Shown here in pieces: positions 52,878 to 64,000 of a DNA stretch of 64,000 nucleotides. The position numbers were made by a program, and so were the translations under genes. The DNA comes from Erwinia persicina NBRC 102418 (GTDB taxonomy: Bacteria > Pseudomonadota > Gammaproteobacteria > Enterobacterales > Enterobacteriaceae), in assembly GCF_001571305.1 (NCBI RefSeq), contig NZ_BCTN01000010.1, positions 114,144-178,143 on the forward strand, given 5' to 3'. A model generated the notes under the pieces. It worked only from the letters and a program-made list of their open reading frames with translations. It was not told the origin of the DNA and searched no databases. Numbering within the stretch: position 1 is the stretch's first letter; each line of letters starts with the position of its first letter.

Positions 52878-55345
52878 TGTTTATGGTGAAAAGGACTTTT
52901 ACCATATGTAATGATAGCCTCGCCATAAAAAAACCAGGTGCTCTGGCCGGCGGGTTATTACTCCTGATGGTCTTTGGTCATGCCAAAGGTTCCGAGCCAC
53001 CTGCCTCTCATCCAGAATCAACGAAAACAACCTGGGATATCGAGGCGCTAAAGCGGCGTGGGATCATATCTGAGCAGGTGGAAAACCTTGATAAGTTGAA
53101 CGAAATCCCTCCCGGAGAAAATTTAGTTGATATTAACCTTAACGGTGCGTTTAAAACCTCTTTTCAAGTTAATGTGAATGACCAAGGTATTATTTGCTTC
53201 ACTCCGGCGCTTTTTGATGCTCTGGGGATCTCCGTTTCGGATAGTAATCCAAAAGAGGGGTGCTATGACTGGATTAGTGAGCAACCCGGCACCAGCGTTG
53301 CCTGGCAGAGTGAGTCACAAACACTGAGCATCGTTGTCCCACCTGATGTGCTGCAGCAGGAGAGCAACGGTGATTATGGCGGCATCGCAGGCCATATAAA
53401 CTACAACTATTACTCCAGCATGAACAAAAGCGCATATCAAAAGCAACGCTACAGTTGGCTATCACTCAGCAGCGGAATTAATATTTCTAACTGGATGATC
53501 CGCAGCCAACAAAATGTTCAGGATAATCAGGGAGAAATTAGCACAACCATCAACTCCACCTATGTAGAACGCTATCTCAGTAGTCTGAATAAAATTTTTC
53601 AGGCGGGCGAAATTAGCACCAGAAACACACTTTTTCCGTTAGGCCAGTTACGTGGCTTTCAGCTTTATCCCGATGATGCCCTTGACAGCAACAGTGCAAC
53701 CGGTGTCTCTGTTGACGGTATGGCCAGTACCTCTCAGGCCCGCGTTGAGGTACGCCAATATAATCAGCTGATCTACAGTACGCTGGTTGCAGCGGGTCCG
53801 TTTCATCTGCCAAATATTCCGGTGCAAAACCGCAACGCTGAACTGGACGTTACCGTATTGGAAACGAGCGGGGAGACGCAACAGTTTATTGTACCCGCCA
53901 TTCAGTTAATGAACACGTCCCAGCCTGAAAACCGCGGTTTCAGCCTGTCTTTCGGTAAATTACAAGATCAGCCAAGTGATGACGCTAAGATCCCGGCCAT
54001 ACTCACGCTAAATAAAAACTGGCAGCCTCTGAACAGAATGTCGCTGCGTACCGGATCATTGCTGAGTGGCAAATACCAGTCTGTTGCTGCAGCAATGAAT
54101 GGCCAGATTGCGTCGGTGCCCGGTCAGTCCTTTTCATTACAGGTCCTGCTGGCGCAAGACCATTACCAGCATAAGAAAAGCGCGCAGGTGCGTGTCTTCA
54201 GCAACCATGCTCTGACAAAAAATCTGTCGCTGTCGCTGGGAGCCAGTAAAAATACACCGGGTTATGCCTCAATAGAAGAAGCCAGTTTGCGGGCGAGGCG
54301 CAAAGATAAGTGGAGCTACAGTGCTGATAATTCAGAGTTAAATCTGGGGTTCAGCTGGAATAGCGAAACACTAGGTACACTTTCATTCACTCATAGTCTG
54401 ACAACCAGCTATCCCGACAACGATCGCTGGCGCTACTCTATGCTTACCTGGAACCGGCGCTTCGAAAATGGGTTACAGCTCACAACCAGCGCCTCTCGGG
54501 CAAAAAGCCGCGACAGGAGCAATAAAAGCCTCAATATTAACCTGAGTTGGCCACTGGGCGAGAAACGTATCCGCCATTATTATCGTTCCTCCAATCAGAG
54601 AAATATAATGGGCAGCGATATCAATCTCCCGCTGGGCACCAGCAATAATTTGCAACTCGCCGTTGAGGAAAACAGCAAAGATCGCAATCGTTCGTTGCAA
54701 AGTTCACTCAGTAGCGACCTGCGCTACACCAATGTAAATACCAGCGTGCAGTTGGATAACCAGCACCAGCGTAACTACAGTATTAACGGTAATGGTTCAC
54801 TAGTCGTACACAATAAGGGAGTGACCTTTAGCAACAGTAGCGTTCAGGATACTTATGGCATACTCAGCCTCAATCGCCCACTGGCAGGGGTGCCCGTGAT
54901 TTCGCCATCAGGAACGTCCTGGACGGATTGGCGCGGAATGGCGCTCATTTCATCATTGTCGCCCTGGCATGATAATGCCATTGACGTTGACGTTGATAAG
55001 CTCCCCAAAAATGTCGATGTCAGCAACGGACATCGCACACTGCGGCCCGCACGGGGATCGGTAAAACAAGTGCAGATAAACATGTTGTCCGGAACCCGTC
55101 TGCTAATGACGATCTCTTTAGCCAATGGCCAGCTATTACCCAAGAGCAGCACGCTTTGGATTGGTAAAAGGCTAGTCGCAGAAGCGGTGGATGAAGGGCT
55201 GGCTTTTATCAACAATGCTGACAGCAAAGGCACTTTTCATGTGAAGATCGCCCAGTCAACCGATGAGTGCGACATTCAGTATCAGTTAAAGGATGCAACC
55301 GATGAGGATGCTCTCTACGAGCAGCTTAGTCTGACCTGCCAGTAG
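52877..55345 (+). CDS. Outer-membrane fimbrial usher
   Basis: 822 residues with N-terminal signal/hydrophobic part (ALAGGLLLLMVFGHA). The periplasmic N-domain begins WDIEALKRRGI and contains VDINLNGAF. The beta-barrel shows FQAGEISTRNTLFPLGQLRGFQ and YPDDALDSNSATGVSVDG, and the middle plug-like region is seen in RVEVRQYNQLIYSTLVAAGPF. Late NGQLLPKSSTLWIGKRLV fits the C-terminal domain. It threads subunit-chaperone complexes across the outer membrane. No tip-adhesin gene follows; groEL is convergent. Confidence 0.85.
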   Translation: MFMVKRTFTICNDSLAIKKPGALAGGLLLLMVFGHAKGSEPPASHPESTKTTWDIEALKRRGIISEQVENLDKLNEIPPGENLVDINLNGAFKTSFQVNVNDQGIICFTPALFDALGISVSDSNPKEGCYDWISEQPGTSVAWQSESQTLSIVVPPDVLQQESNGDYGGIAGHINYNYYSSMNKSAYQKQRYSWLSLSSGINISNWMIRSQQNVQDNQGEISTTINSTYVERYLSSLNKIFQAGEISTRNTLFPLGQLRGFQLYPDDALDSNSATGVSVDGMASTSQARVEVRQYNQLIYSTLVAAGPFHLPNIPVQNRNAELDVTVLETSGETQQFIVPAIQLMNTSQPENRGFSLSFGKLQDQPSDDAKIPAILTLNKNWQPLNRMSLRTGSLLSGKYQSVAAAMNGQIASVPGQSFSLQVLLAQDHYQHKKSAQVRVFSNHALTKNLSLSLGASKNTPGYASIEEASLRARRKDKWSYSADNSELNLGFSWNSETLGTLSFTHSLTTSYPDNDRWRYSMLTWNRRFENGLQLTTSASRAKSRDRSNKSLNINLSWPLGEKRIRHYYRSSNQRNIMGSDINLPLGTSNNLQLAVEENSKDRNRSLQSSLSSDLRYTNVNTSVQLDNQHQRNYSINGNGSLVVHNKGVTFSNSSVQDTYGILSLNRPLAGVPVISPSGTSWTDWRGMALISSLSPWHDNAIDVDVDKLPKNVDVSNGHRTLRPARGSVKQVQINMLSGTRLLMTISLANGQLLPKSSTLWIGKRLVAEAVDEGLAFINNADSKGTFHVKIAQSTDECDIQYQLKDATDEDALYEQLSLTCQ

Positions 55346-55357
55346 CTCAAAATGAGT

Positions 55358-55407
55358 AAAAAAAAGCCCGGTAAGGCTTTCACCTTACCGGGCGTTGGCT
55401 TTTTTCT
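55358..55407. terminator. Terminator between usher and groEL
   Basis: CCCGGTAAGG and CCTTACCGGG (55367-55392 region) with flanking A8 and T6 tracts; serves both convergent transcripts. Confidence 0.85.
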
Positions 55408-55442
55408 GTCCTTTTAACCGCGACAGAAAAGGCAGGGGAGAA

Positions 55443-57122
<1,680 letters not shown>

Positions 57123-57133
57123 TTACGCGCTGT

Positions 57134-57427
57134 TTACGCTTCAACAACGGCCAGAATGTCGTTTTCTGAGATGATCAGGACTTCTTCGTTGTCGATCTTT
57201 TCAGTTTTCGCGCCGTAGCCTTCGCTGAAGATGACCACATCACCTACTTTGACGTCTAATGGCTTCACGTCGCCATTTTCCAGGATGCGACCGTTACCGA
57301 CTGCCAGGATTTCGCCACGGGTGGATTTACCCGCCGCCGATCCGGTCAGCACGATGCCGCCTGCAGATTTGGATTCAACTTCTTTACGCTTGACGATAAC
57401 ACGATCGTGCAATGGACGAATTTTCAT
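57134..57427 (-). CDS. groS: Co-chaperonin GroES
   Basis: 97 residues. Starts [17 protein letters not shown]; the mobile loop with [19 protein letters not shown] and the roof region are intact. The heptamer caps the GroEL cage. It is the first gene of the groES-groEL operon, downstream of a heat-shock promoter. Confidence 0.98.
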   Translation of the reverse strand: MKIRPLHDRVIVKRKEVESKSAGGIVLTGSAAGKSTRGEILAVGNGRILENGDVKPLDVKVGDVVIFSEGYGAKTEKIDNEEVLIISENDILAVVEA

Positions 57428-57506
57428 TGTTAGCTCTCCTTTGAGAAGTCCAATCAGTTTTGGGATGAAAGCCGGGCATCATGAGCAACCGGCCTCGTGA
57501 CGAATG

Positions 57507-57535
57507 AGATGCGGTCGCAGGAGAGGCCTTTCAAG
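57507..57535 (-). promoter_or_regulatory. Sigma-32 heat-shock promoter of groES-groEL
   Basis: On the minus strand CTTGAAA (57535-57529), 14 bases, CCGCATCT (57514-57507). This fits the sigma-32 consensus CTTGAAA / CCCCATNT with one -10 mismatch. Confidence 0.75.
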
Positions 57536-57608
57536 GGCCAGGAGGAAATTTTTTTGCTAACTGAACTGTTTGGTGGTTTTTTGCACAATTGTCGGTTCCG
57601 GCAAAAAT

Positions 57609-57640
57609 AAAACGGCGCCCCGTCAGGAAAGCGCCGTTTT
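57609..57640 (-). terminator. fxsA terminator
   Basis: AAAACGGCGC pairs with GCGCCGTTTT; on the minus strand it is followed by TATTTTTGCC. Confidence 0.85.
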
Positions 57641-57656
57641 GGCCAGGCAGCGTCAC

Positions 57657-58118
57657 TTACTGTTTATCGTTATGACGATCGTGCTCTATCAGGTTTGACT
57701 CTTTGCGCTCGTACTCACCGTCAACGGTAAATCCACTGTCGGGGCCTGCACCCGGGCCACGCCAGACTTTCAGGTGCGGCATCAGTTTCAGTGTCAGATG
57801 TTTTTGCACCGGTGGCAACAGCAACAGCAAACCGATGAAGTCGGTAAAGAAACCTGGCAGCAGCAGCAGGAAACCTGCCAGTACCAGCGACACACTCTTG
57901 ATCATCTCGGCAGCCGGGCTTTCACCGGCATTCAGCTTCTGCTGCATCAGCATAAAGTTTTTCATCCCCTGGTTTTTCACCAGCGAGATACCGATGCAGG
58001 AGGTGAAGATCACCAGCAGCATGGTCATTAATACACCCATCACGTGGGCGACCTGAATGAAGAGAGAGATCTCGATCCATACCAGGGCAAATATCACTAA
58101 GAACGGTAACCAGCGCAC
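57657..58118 (-). CDS. fxsA: FxsA family inner-membrane protein
   Basis: 153 residues from GTG at 58118 (RWLPFLVIFALVWIEIS), which aligns with E. coli FxsA (158). CAGGAGA lies eight bases upstream; an earlier start at 58157 is less likely. Membrane segments (WLPFLVIFALVWIEISLFI, VLMTMLLVIFTSCIGI, SLVLAGFLLLLPGFFTD) and the PVQKHLTLKLMPHLKVW cytoplasmic part are clear. E. coli FxsA relieves F-plasmid exclusion of phage T7. Its normal role is unknown. Confidence 0.9.
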   Translation of the reverse strand: MRWLPFLVIFALVWIEISLFIQVAHVMGVLMTMLLVIFTSCIGISLVKNQGMKNFMLMQQKLNAGESPAAEMIKSVSLVLAGFLLLLPGFFTDFIGLLLLLPPVQKHLTLKLMPHLKVWRGPGAGPDSGFTVDGEYERKESNLIEHDRHNDKQ

Positions 58119-58485
58119 CGCGTTCTCCTGTATCAAGGGCCGCCCTGCAGACTGCACGGCGGCATAAAATGGCGATCGTCACGATCGATAGTATAGAAGG
58201 TGGGAACGAAAGCCCCGCTTTTCAACCGGAAATGTGGAAAATCGTTCTGCATCTTCCATTGTGAGGACGATCACATAAGATTGAAACTGTTTGATTCAGC
58301 AGGCAGTTTAAGTGATCTGGATTCAGGCTTTTACATCGCAACAGAATATGATCGTGCTCGGGTTGACGCAAACGGATAAAATGCGGCGGCAGCCGTTCCC
58401 CGGCCTGATATTCTCTGGATGTTGGCCGCTGAAACAGGCACTTAAATTGTATTGATTTAACCGGTATTCCCAACAGAAGGTTCTC
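58119..58485. other. Divergent fxsA/aspA intergenic region
   Basis: 367 bases containing the aspA control region and the CRP palindrome below. No gene or RNA was recognised. Confidence 0.5.
58260..58275. promoter_or_regulatory. Perfect CRP-binding palindrome upstream of aspA
   Basis: TGTGAGGACGATCACA is a perfect TGTGA-N6-TCACA. It lies 210 bases before the aspA ATG and 142 from fxsA. aspA is catabolite-regulated by CRP in E. coli, so a role in aspA activation is likely. Confidence 0.75.
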
Positions 58486-59922
58486 ATGGCTAATAACATT
58501 CGTATCGAAGAAGACCTGTTAGGTATGCGTGAAGTTCCCGCGGATGCTTACTACGGTGTTCATACTCTGCGTGCGATTGAAAACTTCTATATCAGCAACA
58601 GCAAAATCAGCGATATTCCTGAGTTTGTCCGCGGTATGGTCATGGTTAAAAAAGCAGCAGCACTGGCCAATAAAGAGCTACAGACTATCCCGCGCAACGT
58701 GGCAAATGCCATTATCAGCGCCTGTGATGAAGTGCTGAATAATGGCCGTTGCATGGATCAGTTTCCGATCGATGTCTATCAGGGCGGCGCAGGCACCTCG
58801 GTCAATATGAACACCAATGAAGTACTGGCTAACATCGGCCTGGAGCTGATGGGGCATCAGAAAGGGGAATACCAGTTCCTTAATCCGAACGACCACGTCA
58901 ACAAATGCCAGTCAACGAATGATGCTTACCCGACCGGATTCCGCATCGCGGTGTACAGCTCTATTTTAAAACTGCTGGATGCTATCGGGCAGTTGAGTGA
59001 AGGCTTTCAGCGTAAAGCGGTGGAATTCAATACTATCCTGAAGATGGGCCGTACCCAGCTTCAGGACGCGGTACCAATGACCCTCGGTCAGGAGTTCCAC
59101 GCCTTTAACGTCCTGTTGAATGAAGAGATCCGCTGCATCCTGCGCACCGCCGAGCTGCTGCTGGAGGTCAACCTCGGTGCAACGGCCATCGGTACCCGCC
59201 TGAATACCCCGGATGGTTATCAGCAGCTGGCCGTAGAGAAGCTGGCCGAAGTCAGCGGACTGGCGTGCGTTCCGGCGGAAGACCTGATTGAAGCCACCTC
59301 AGACTGCGGCGCCTACGTGATGGTACACAGCTCGCTGAAGCGCCTGGCGGTAAAACTGTCAAAAATCTGTAATGACCTGCGGCTGCTCTCCTCGGGGCCG
59401 CGCGCCGGGCTGAATGAAATCAACCTGCCGGAACTGCAGGCGGGATCGTCAATCATGCCTGCCAAAGTGAATCCGGTGGTGCCGGAGGTGGTCAATCAGG
59501 TGTGTTTCAAAGTCATTGGTAACGATATTACCGTGACAATGGCCTCTGAAGCCGGTCAGCTGCAGCTGAACGTGATGGAGCCGGTGATTGGCCAGGCCAT
59601 GTTTGAATCCATTCATATCCTGACCAACGCCTGCTACAACCTGCTGGAAAAATGCGTAGACGGTATCACCGCCAACAAAGCCGTGTGTGAAGCCTACGTA
59701 TTTAACTCCATCGGCATTGTCACCTATCTCAACCCGTATATCGGCCATCACAACGGCGATATCGTGGGTAAGATCTGTGCAGAAACCGGTAAGAGCGTCC
59801 GTGAAGTGGTGCTTGAGCGCGGCCTGCTGACCGAAAGCGAGCTGGATGATATTTTCTCAACGCAGAATCTGATGTTCCCGGTGTACAAAGCGAAACGCTA
59901 TACCGATGAAAATGAACAATAA
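58486..59922 (+). CDS. aspA: Aspartate ammonia-lyase (aspartase)
   Basis: 478 residues, as in E. coli. Fumarase/aspartase signature [15 protein letters not shown] near residue 325; earlier motifs [16 protein letters not shown] and the substrate His region [13 protein letters not shown] are intact. It makes fumarate and ammonia from L-aspartate. That fumarate supplies FrdABCD, and dcuA, the aspartate/succinate exchanger, follows. Confidence 0.98.
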   Translation: MANNIRIEEDLLGMREVPADAYYGVHTLRAIENFYISNSKISDIPEFVRGMVMVKKAAALANKELQTIPRNVANAIISACDEVLNNGRCMDQFPIDVYQGGAGTSVNMNTNEVLANIGLELMGHQKGEYQFLNPNDHVNKCQSTNDAYPTGFRIAVYSSILKLLDAIGQLSEGFQRKAVEFNTILKMGRTQLQDAVPMTLGQEFHAFNVLLNEEIRCILRTAELLLEVNLGATAIGTRLNTPDGYQQLAVEKLAEVSGLACVPAEDLIEATSDCGAYVMVHSSLKRLAVKLSKICNDLRLLSSGPRAGLNEINLPELQAGSSIMPAKVNPVVPEVVNQVCFKVIGNDITVTMASEAGQLQLNVMEPVIGQAMFESIHILTNACYNLLEKCVDGITANKAVCEAYVFNSIGIVTYLNPYIGHHNGDIVGKICAETGKSVREVVLERGLLTESELDDIFSTQNLMFPVYKAKRYTDENEQ

Positions 59923-59947
59923 CAGACCCGATAATTAGCACCCTTTT

Positions 59948-59980
59948 AAGGCACGTGTTCACTGAACAACGTGCCTTTTT
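59948..59980 (+). terminator. Hairpin with T-run between aspA and dcuA
   Basis: AAGGCACGT(GTTC) pairs with (GAAC)ACGTGCCTT, followed by TTT. It can end most aspA transcripts before dcuA. Confidence 0.75.
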
Positions 59981-60039
59981 ACTTTTCGCAGCACACAAAA
60001 TTTTAACGGTTTATTAGCAAAAAAATTAAGGAACACCCT

Positions 60040-61341
60040 ATGTTATTACCTGAGCTTATCGTCGTCTTTCTCGCGATCTATCTGGGAAGTCGGCTGGGAG
60101 GGATTGGCATCGGCTTTGCCGGTGGCCTCGGGGTCCTTGTGCTGACCCTGGGCTTTCAAATCAAACCCGGCGCCATCCCGTTCGATGTGATTGAGATCAT
60201 CATGGGCGTGATTGCCGCCATTGCCGCCATGCAGGTGGCCGGCGGGATGGACTACCTGGTCAACCTGGCTGAACGACTGCTGCGTAAACATCCGCGCTAT
60301 ATCACGCTGCTGGCCCCCCTGGTGACCTATGTGATGACCCTGCTGGCAGGAACCGGCCACACCGCCTTCTCCACGCTGCCGGTTATTGCTGAAGTGGCTA
60401 AAGAGCAGGGTGTGCGCCCTTCCCGTCCACTGTCGATTGCGGTGGTCTCCTCACAAATCGCGATTACGGCGTCACCGATTTCTGCGGCCGTTGTGTTTAT
60501 GGCCGGTATCCTCGAGCCCAAAGGCATCAGCTATCTGATGCTGCTGGCGGTGGCGATCCCTTCGACGATGGCAGCGATCTTTATCGCAGCACTGGTCACC
60601 AACTTCCTCGGTAAGGAACTGAAGGACGATGAAGTCTATCAGGCCCGACTGGCAAAAGGGGAAGTCGCCCTGCGCGGTGCCAGCAAGTTTGAAGAAAAGC
60701 CGGGGGCAAAACGCTCGGTGCTGCTACTGCTGCTGGGGATTATCGCCGTGGTGTTCTATGCCACCGCCATCAGTGATGCCGTTGGTTTGATTCCGAACCC
60801 GGTACTGCCGCGTAACGAAGCGATCGTGGTGTTTATGCTGACGGTAGCCGCTCTGATCTGCTTAACCTGTAAGATCGATACCGGGGAAATCCTCGGGGCC
60901 AGCACCTTTAAATCAGGGATGAGCGCCTGTGTCTGCGTGCTCGGCGTCGCCTGGCTGGGTGACACCTTTGTTAAGGCCCACATTGGCGATATCCAGCAGG
61001 TCGCGGGTGAGCTGCTTCACGACTTCCCATGGATGCTGGCGGTGATCCTGTTCTTCGCTTCTACGCTGCTTTACTCACAGGCGGCCACCACCAAAGCACT
61101 GATGCCTGCGGCGCTGCTGCTGGGCGTTTCGCCGGTGACCGCCGTGGCCTCTTTTGCCGCGGTATCCGCCCTGTTTGTGCTGCCGACTTATCCGACGTTG
61201 CTGGCGGCGGTAGAGATGGATGACACCGGCTCCACCCGCATCGGCCGCTTTGTCTTCAACCACTCGTTCCTCATCCCCGGTACGCTGGCGATTGTGCTGT
61301 CGGTGGCCTTTGGCTTCCTTTTGGGGGGGATTATTCTCTGA
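60040..61341 (+). CDS. dcuA: Anaerobic C4-dicarboxylate transporter DcuA
   Basis: 433 residues, as in E. coli DcuA. About ten to twelve membrane segments in the DcuA/DcuB fold; LAGTGHTAFSTLPVIAEVA is the typical loop. It exchanges aspartate or fumarate for succinate under anaerobic growth. AAGGAAC lies upstream of the start. It follows aspA, 117 bases after a terminator hairpin. Confidence 0.97.
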   Translation: MLLPELIVVFLAIYLGSRLGGIGIGFAGGLGVLVLTLGFQIKPGAIPFDVIEIIMGVIAAIAAMQVAGGMDYLVNLAERLLRKHPRYITLLAPLVTYVMTLLAGTGHTAFSTLPVIAEVAKEQGVRPSRPLSIAVVSSQIAITASPISAAVVFMAGILEPKGISYLMLLAVAIPSTMAAIFIAALVTNFLGKELKDDEVYQARLAKGEVALRGASKFEEKPGAKRSVLLLLLGIIAVVFYATAISDAVGLIPNPVLPRNEAIVVFMLTVAALICLTCKIDTGEILGASTFKSGMSACVCVLGVAWLGDTFVKAHIGDIQQVAGELLHDFPWMLAVILFFASTLLYSQAATTKALMPAALLLGVSPVTAVASFAAVSALFVLPTYPTLLAAVEMDDTGSTRIGRFVFNHSFLIPGTLAIVLSVAFGFLLGGIIL

Positions 61342-61407
61342 TGCGGTGAACAGAGGAACGGTAAAATAGCCGTCCCGACAGATCGAAGGGAAAAATACCC
61401 GCCCAAC

Positions 61408-61456
61408 GGCTGATTGAATAAATGGCCGGTCCCTGCCCCTTAGCAGGGGCCGGCCT
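61408..61456 (+). repeat. Dispersed hairpin element after dcuA
   Basis: GGCTGATTGAATAA then ATGGCCGG...CCGGCC with inner TCCCTGC/GCAGGGG. The leader is the same as at 33744. The 222-base dcuA-dsbD gap also holds AAAATAGCCGTCCC; no cutA frame is present. Confidence 0.6.
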
Positions 61457-61563
61457 TCTTTTCGGTCGTCCCGTTCTGTTCCGCACGGCCCTCACCAGGG
61501 AATGTCATGCTATTATCTCCCTTTCCGCCTGGTCGGTCCCCCATGGAGAGAGCAAGACCCGTT

Positions 61564-63273
61564 ATGACCCAGCGATTTATTCCCCTGATATTCCTGCTGT
61601 TTGCCACGCTGTTCAGCCTGAACGCCGGTGCATCGTTGTTTGACAACCACGCCAACAGCCAGTTTGTGACGGTCAATCAGGCCTTCACGTTTGATTTCAC
61701 ACAGAAGAACGATCGGCTCACCCTCAGCTGGCAGGTCAAACCTGGCTACTACCTTTACCGGCAGCAGATCAAGATCGGCGTTCAGGGTGCCACCCTCGCT
61801 GAATGGCAGTTGCCCGCCGGCCAGCCTCATGAAGATGAGTTCTACGGTAAAACCGAGATCTACCCTGACAGCCTGACGCTGCCGTTCACCGTCACCCAGG
61901 CCGCCGCCGGTGCAGAGATGACGGTGACCTATCAGGGCTGCGCTGCCGCCGGCTTCTGTTATCCGCCGGAAACCCGTACGGTTCCGCTTAATGCCGTTGC
62001 GGCCCACAGCGCCCCTGCCCCTGTCGCTACGGCCGATCCTGCTCCGCCGACCCGCAGCAACCTGCCTTTCTCACCCTTATGGGCGCTGCTGATCGGGATT
62101 GGTGTGGCCTTTACTCCCTGTGTACTCCCGATGTACCCGCTGATCTCCGGCATTATCCTTGGCGGGAACCGCCGCTACAGTACCGGGCGCCTGTTTGCGC
62201 TGGCCATGGTCTATGTGCAGGGCATGGCGCTGACCTACACCCTGATGGGCATCGTGGTCGCCGCTGCCGGGCTGCGCTTCCAGGCAGCATTACAGTCCCC
62301 TGCAATACTGATCGGGCTTTCCGTGGTGTTTATTGTGCTGGCGCTGTCGATGTTTGGCCTGTTTACCCTGCAGCTGCCTTCTTCACTGCAGACCCGACTG
62401 ACGCTATGGAGCAACCGCCAGCAGGGGGGATCGCTGCCGGGCGTCTTCATGATGGGAGCCCTGGCCGGGCTGATCTGTTCACCCTGTACTACCGCCCCGC
62501 TCAGTGCCATCCTGCTGTATATCGCGCAAAGCGGTAATATGCTGGCAGGTGCCGGCACGCTCTATCTTTATGCGCTGGGCATGGGCCTGCCGCTGATTGC
62601 CATTACCCTGTTCGGCAACCGCCTGCTGCCAAAGAGTGGCCCGTGGATGCAGACGGTGAAAGAAGGCTTTGGCTTTGTGATCCTGGCCCTGCCGGTGTTT
62701 CTGCTGGAGCGGGTGATCGGCGATGCCTGGGGAGTTCGCCTGTGGAGTCTGCTGGCCGTTGCCTTCTTCGGCTGGGCATTTATCAGCACTCTGAGAAGCC
62801 ACCGCGGCTGGCTGCGGGTACTGCAAATTCTGTTACTGGGTGCGATGCTGATCGCCGTGCGTCCTTTACAGGACTGGGCATTTGGCGATGCGAAGACGAC
62901 AGAAGCTGCCCCACAGCTCACGTTTACCCGCATCAGTGATGTGCAGCAGTTGGATCAGAAGTTGGCCAACAGTGCGGGAAAAATCACCCTGCTCGACCTT
63001 TACGCTGACTGGTGCGTGGCCTGCAAGGAGTTTGAGAAATACACCTTCAGCGATCCGCAGGTGCAGGCTGCGCTGGGGCATACGCAGCTGCTACAGGCCG
63101 ATGTTACCGCCAGTAATGCCGCGGACCGCGCCCTGCTGGATCATCTGAACGTACTGGGTTTACCGACCCTGCTGTTCTTTGATGCACAGGGTCATGAAAT
63201 CCCCGACTCACGCGTGACCGGGTTTATGAAACCCGCCGCTTTCCGTGCACATTTGCAGAAACTGGCGCGTTAA
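61564..63273 (+). CDS. dsbD: Thiol:disulfide interchange protein DsbD
   Basis: 569 residues (E. coli 565) from [19 protein letters not shown]; an extension 19 codons upstream is rejected. Periplasmic alpha domain with the redox pair in [12 protein letters not shown]. Eight-segment membrane beta domain with [11 protein letters not shown] and [13 protein letters not shown]. Periplasmic thioredoxin-like gamma domain with [14 protein letters not shown]. DsbD moves electrons from cytoplasmic thioredoxin to DsbC, DsbG and CcmG. In E. coli cutA lies between dcuA and dsbD; here it does not. Confidence 0.97.
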   Translation: MTQRFIPLIFLLFATLFSLNAGASLFDNHANSQFVTVNQAFTFDFTQKNDRLTLSWQVKPGYYLYRQQIKIGVQGATLAEWQLPAGQPHEDEFYGKTEIYPDSLTLPFTVTQAAAGAEMTVTYQGCAAAGFCYPPETRTVPLNAVAAHSAPAPVATADPAPPTRSNLPFSPLWALLIGIGVAFTPCVLPMYPLISGIILGGNRRYSTGRLFALAMVYVQGMALTYTLMGIVVAAAGLRFQAALQSPAILIGLSVVFIVLALSMFGLFTLQLPSSLQTRLTLWSNRQQGGSLPGVFMMGALAGLICSPCTTAPLSAILLYIAQSGNMLAGAGTLYLYALGMGLPLIAITLFGNRLLPKSGPWMQTVKEGFGFVILALPVFLLERVIGDAWGVRLWSLLAVAFFGWAFISTLRSHRGWLRVLQILLLGAMLIAVRPLQDWAFGDAKTTEAAPQLTFTRISDVQQLDQKLANSAGKITLLDLYADWCVACKEFEKYTFSDPQVQAALGHTQLLQADVTASNAADRALLDHLNVLGLPTLLFFDAQGHEIPDSRVTGFMKPAAFRAHLQKLAR

Positions 63274-63317
63274 ACGACACTAAGGTTCGATAATGAAGCG
63301 TACAAGAGGAGAACCGC

Positions 63318-63896
63318 GTGCAGCGTGAACAAGTACTTGAACAGGCTCTGAACGTGCTGGAACAGCATGGGTTAGCGGCAACCACCTCTCTTGCCATGAT
63401 GGCCGGTGAACTGGACTGTAGTGAGCAGGAACTGCAGCGCTTCTGGCCAGACCGCGATGCGTTGCTTTACGACGCGCTGCGCTACCATGGCCAGCAGATA
63501 GAGGCCTGGCGCCGCCAGCTACTGCTGGATGACAGCCAGAGTGCCGGGCAAAAACTGCTGGCGCGCTATCAGGTGCTGGCTGACGCGGTCAATCACCAGC
63601 GCTATCCCGGCTGTCTGTTTATTGCCGCCTGCAGTTTCTACCCGCAGCCAGACCACCCTATTCATCAGATTGCCGAGCAGCAGAAACAGGCTTCCTGGCA
63701 GTTCACCCACCAGCTGCTGAGCGAACTGGAAACGGATAATCCTGAAGGCGTGGCGCATCAGATGGAACTGATCCTTGAAGGCTGTCTGTCGCGACTGCTG
63801 GTGAAACGTCAGGTTCAGGACGTGGAAACCGCCCGCTGTCTGGCGGAAGATGTATTGAGCTTCGCGCTGTGCCGTAAAAACGGGGCGTTAAGCTAA
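63318..63896 (+). CDS. yjdC: YjdC, TetR-family transcriptional regulator
   Basis: 192 residues with a GTG start ([20 protein letters not shown]), 44 bases after dsbD; AGAGGAG lies upstream. The N-terminal TetR helix-turn-helix is degenerate but aligned ([20 protein letters not shown]). The body ([33 protein letters not shown]) matches E. coli YjdC. The regulated genes are unknown. Confidence 0.9.
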   Translation: MQREQVLEQALNVLEQHGLAATTSLAMMAGELDCSEQELQRFWPDRDALLYDALRYHGQQIEAWRRQLLLDDSQSAGQKLLARYQVLADAVNHQRYPGCLFIAACSFYPQPDHPIHQIAEQQKQASWQFTHQLLSELETDNPEGVAHQMELILEGCLSRLLVKRQVQDVETARCLAEDVLSFALCRKNGALS

Positions 63897-63967
63897 AGCA
63901 GGGTGTGCCTGTACGGGTAAAAAGCAGGCAGTCGGCAGGATTTTACGACTTTTTTGTGACAAAGCCG

Positions 63968-63996
63968 TTGACGCCGAACGGGGTTTACGGTTTAAT
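63968..63996 (+). promoter_or_regulatory. Strong promoter at the right edge, probably for a tRNA-Phe gene
   Basis: TTGACG, 17-base spacer, TTTAAT, then GCGC as discriminator start. In E. coli the tRNA-Phe gene pheU is near yjdC, so this is likely its promoter; the gene would begin beyond the window. Confidence 0.6.
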
Positions 63997-64000
63997 GCGC

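Overview
This window is a chromosomal segment of an enteric gammaproteobacterium. Gene order follows the Escherichia coli 94-95 min region almost step by step, from ytfL-ytfK-ytfJ-cysQ-cpdB through rpsF-priB-rpsR-rplI, the nnr-tsaE-amiB-mutL-miaA-hfq-hflXKC superoperon, orn-rsgA-psd-mscM, epmA-frdABCD, efp-epmB and groES-groEL to aspA-dcuA-dsbD-yjdC. Proteins resemble E. coli ones closely but not identically, and several E. coli neighbours (ampC, gdx, cutA, ecnA) are missing. Two surface-structure loci are added, so I infer an Erwiniaceae-type organism (Erwinia/Pantoea relatives). No tool was run, so the genus is an inference.

Layout. 1-8810: ytfL (partial), ytfK, ytfJ, cysQ, cpdB, fklB, ytfB, the S6-PriB-S18-L9 operon and the esterase yjfP. 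8932-11301: a chemoreceptor behind a near-consensus sigma-28 promoter, then bsmA. 11275-29531: a long leftward block of aidB, rlmB, rnr, nsrR, purA, yjeT, hflC, hflK, hflX, hfq, miaA, mutL, amiB, tsaE and nnr, covering RNA modification and decay, mismatch repair, cell-wall splitting and metabolite repair. queG leaves in the other direction, sharing the tetranucleotide CATG for both start codons.

30670-36141: an intergenic cluster of DnaA boxes that looks like the datA locus, then a tRNA-Gly(GCC) array split by about 4.9 kb of accessory DNA. That insert carries a YadA-type trimeric autotransporter adhesin, a membrane-anchored Sel1-repeat protein, a guanine-deaminase-like enzyme and a divergent CynR-like LysR regulator. 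No integrase is visible.

36334-49699: orn, rsgA, psd, mscM, epmA, the fumarate reductase operon frdABCD, blc, an entericidin-like lipoprotein, efp and epmB. EpmA, EpmB and their substrate EF-P lie together here. 49781-55345: yjeI and a second accessory locus, a chaperone-usher fimbrial operon with two DUF1120-type subunits, a chaperone and an usher, placed between yjeI and groEL. 55443-64000: groEL and groES with a sigma-32 promoter, fxsA, aspA (with a perfect CRP palindrome upstream), dcuA, dsbD, yjdC, and a strong tRNA-type promoter running off the right edge.

Functional links: aspA, dcuA and frdABCD form the aspartate-to-fumarate-to-succinate anaerobic respiration route; tsaE, miaA and queG all act on tRNA modification; hfq, rnr, rlmB and orn act on RNA fate. 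The adhesin island and the fimbrial operon are the likely host- or surface-interaction genes.
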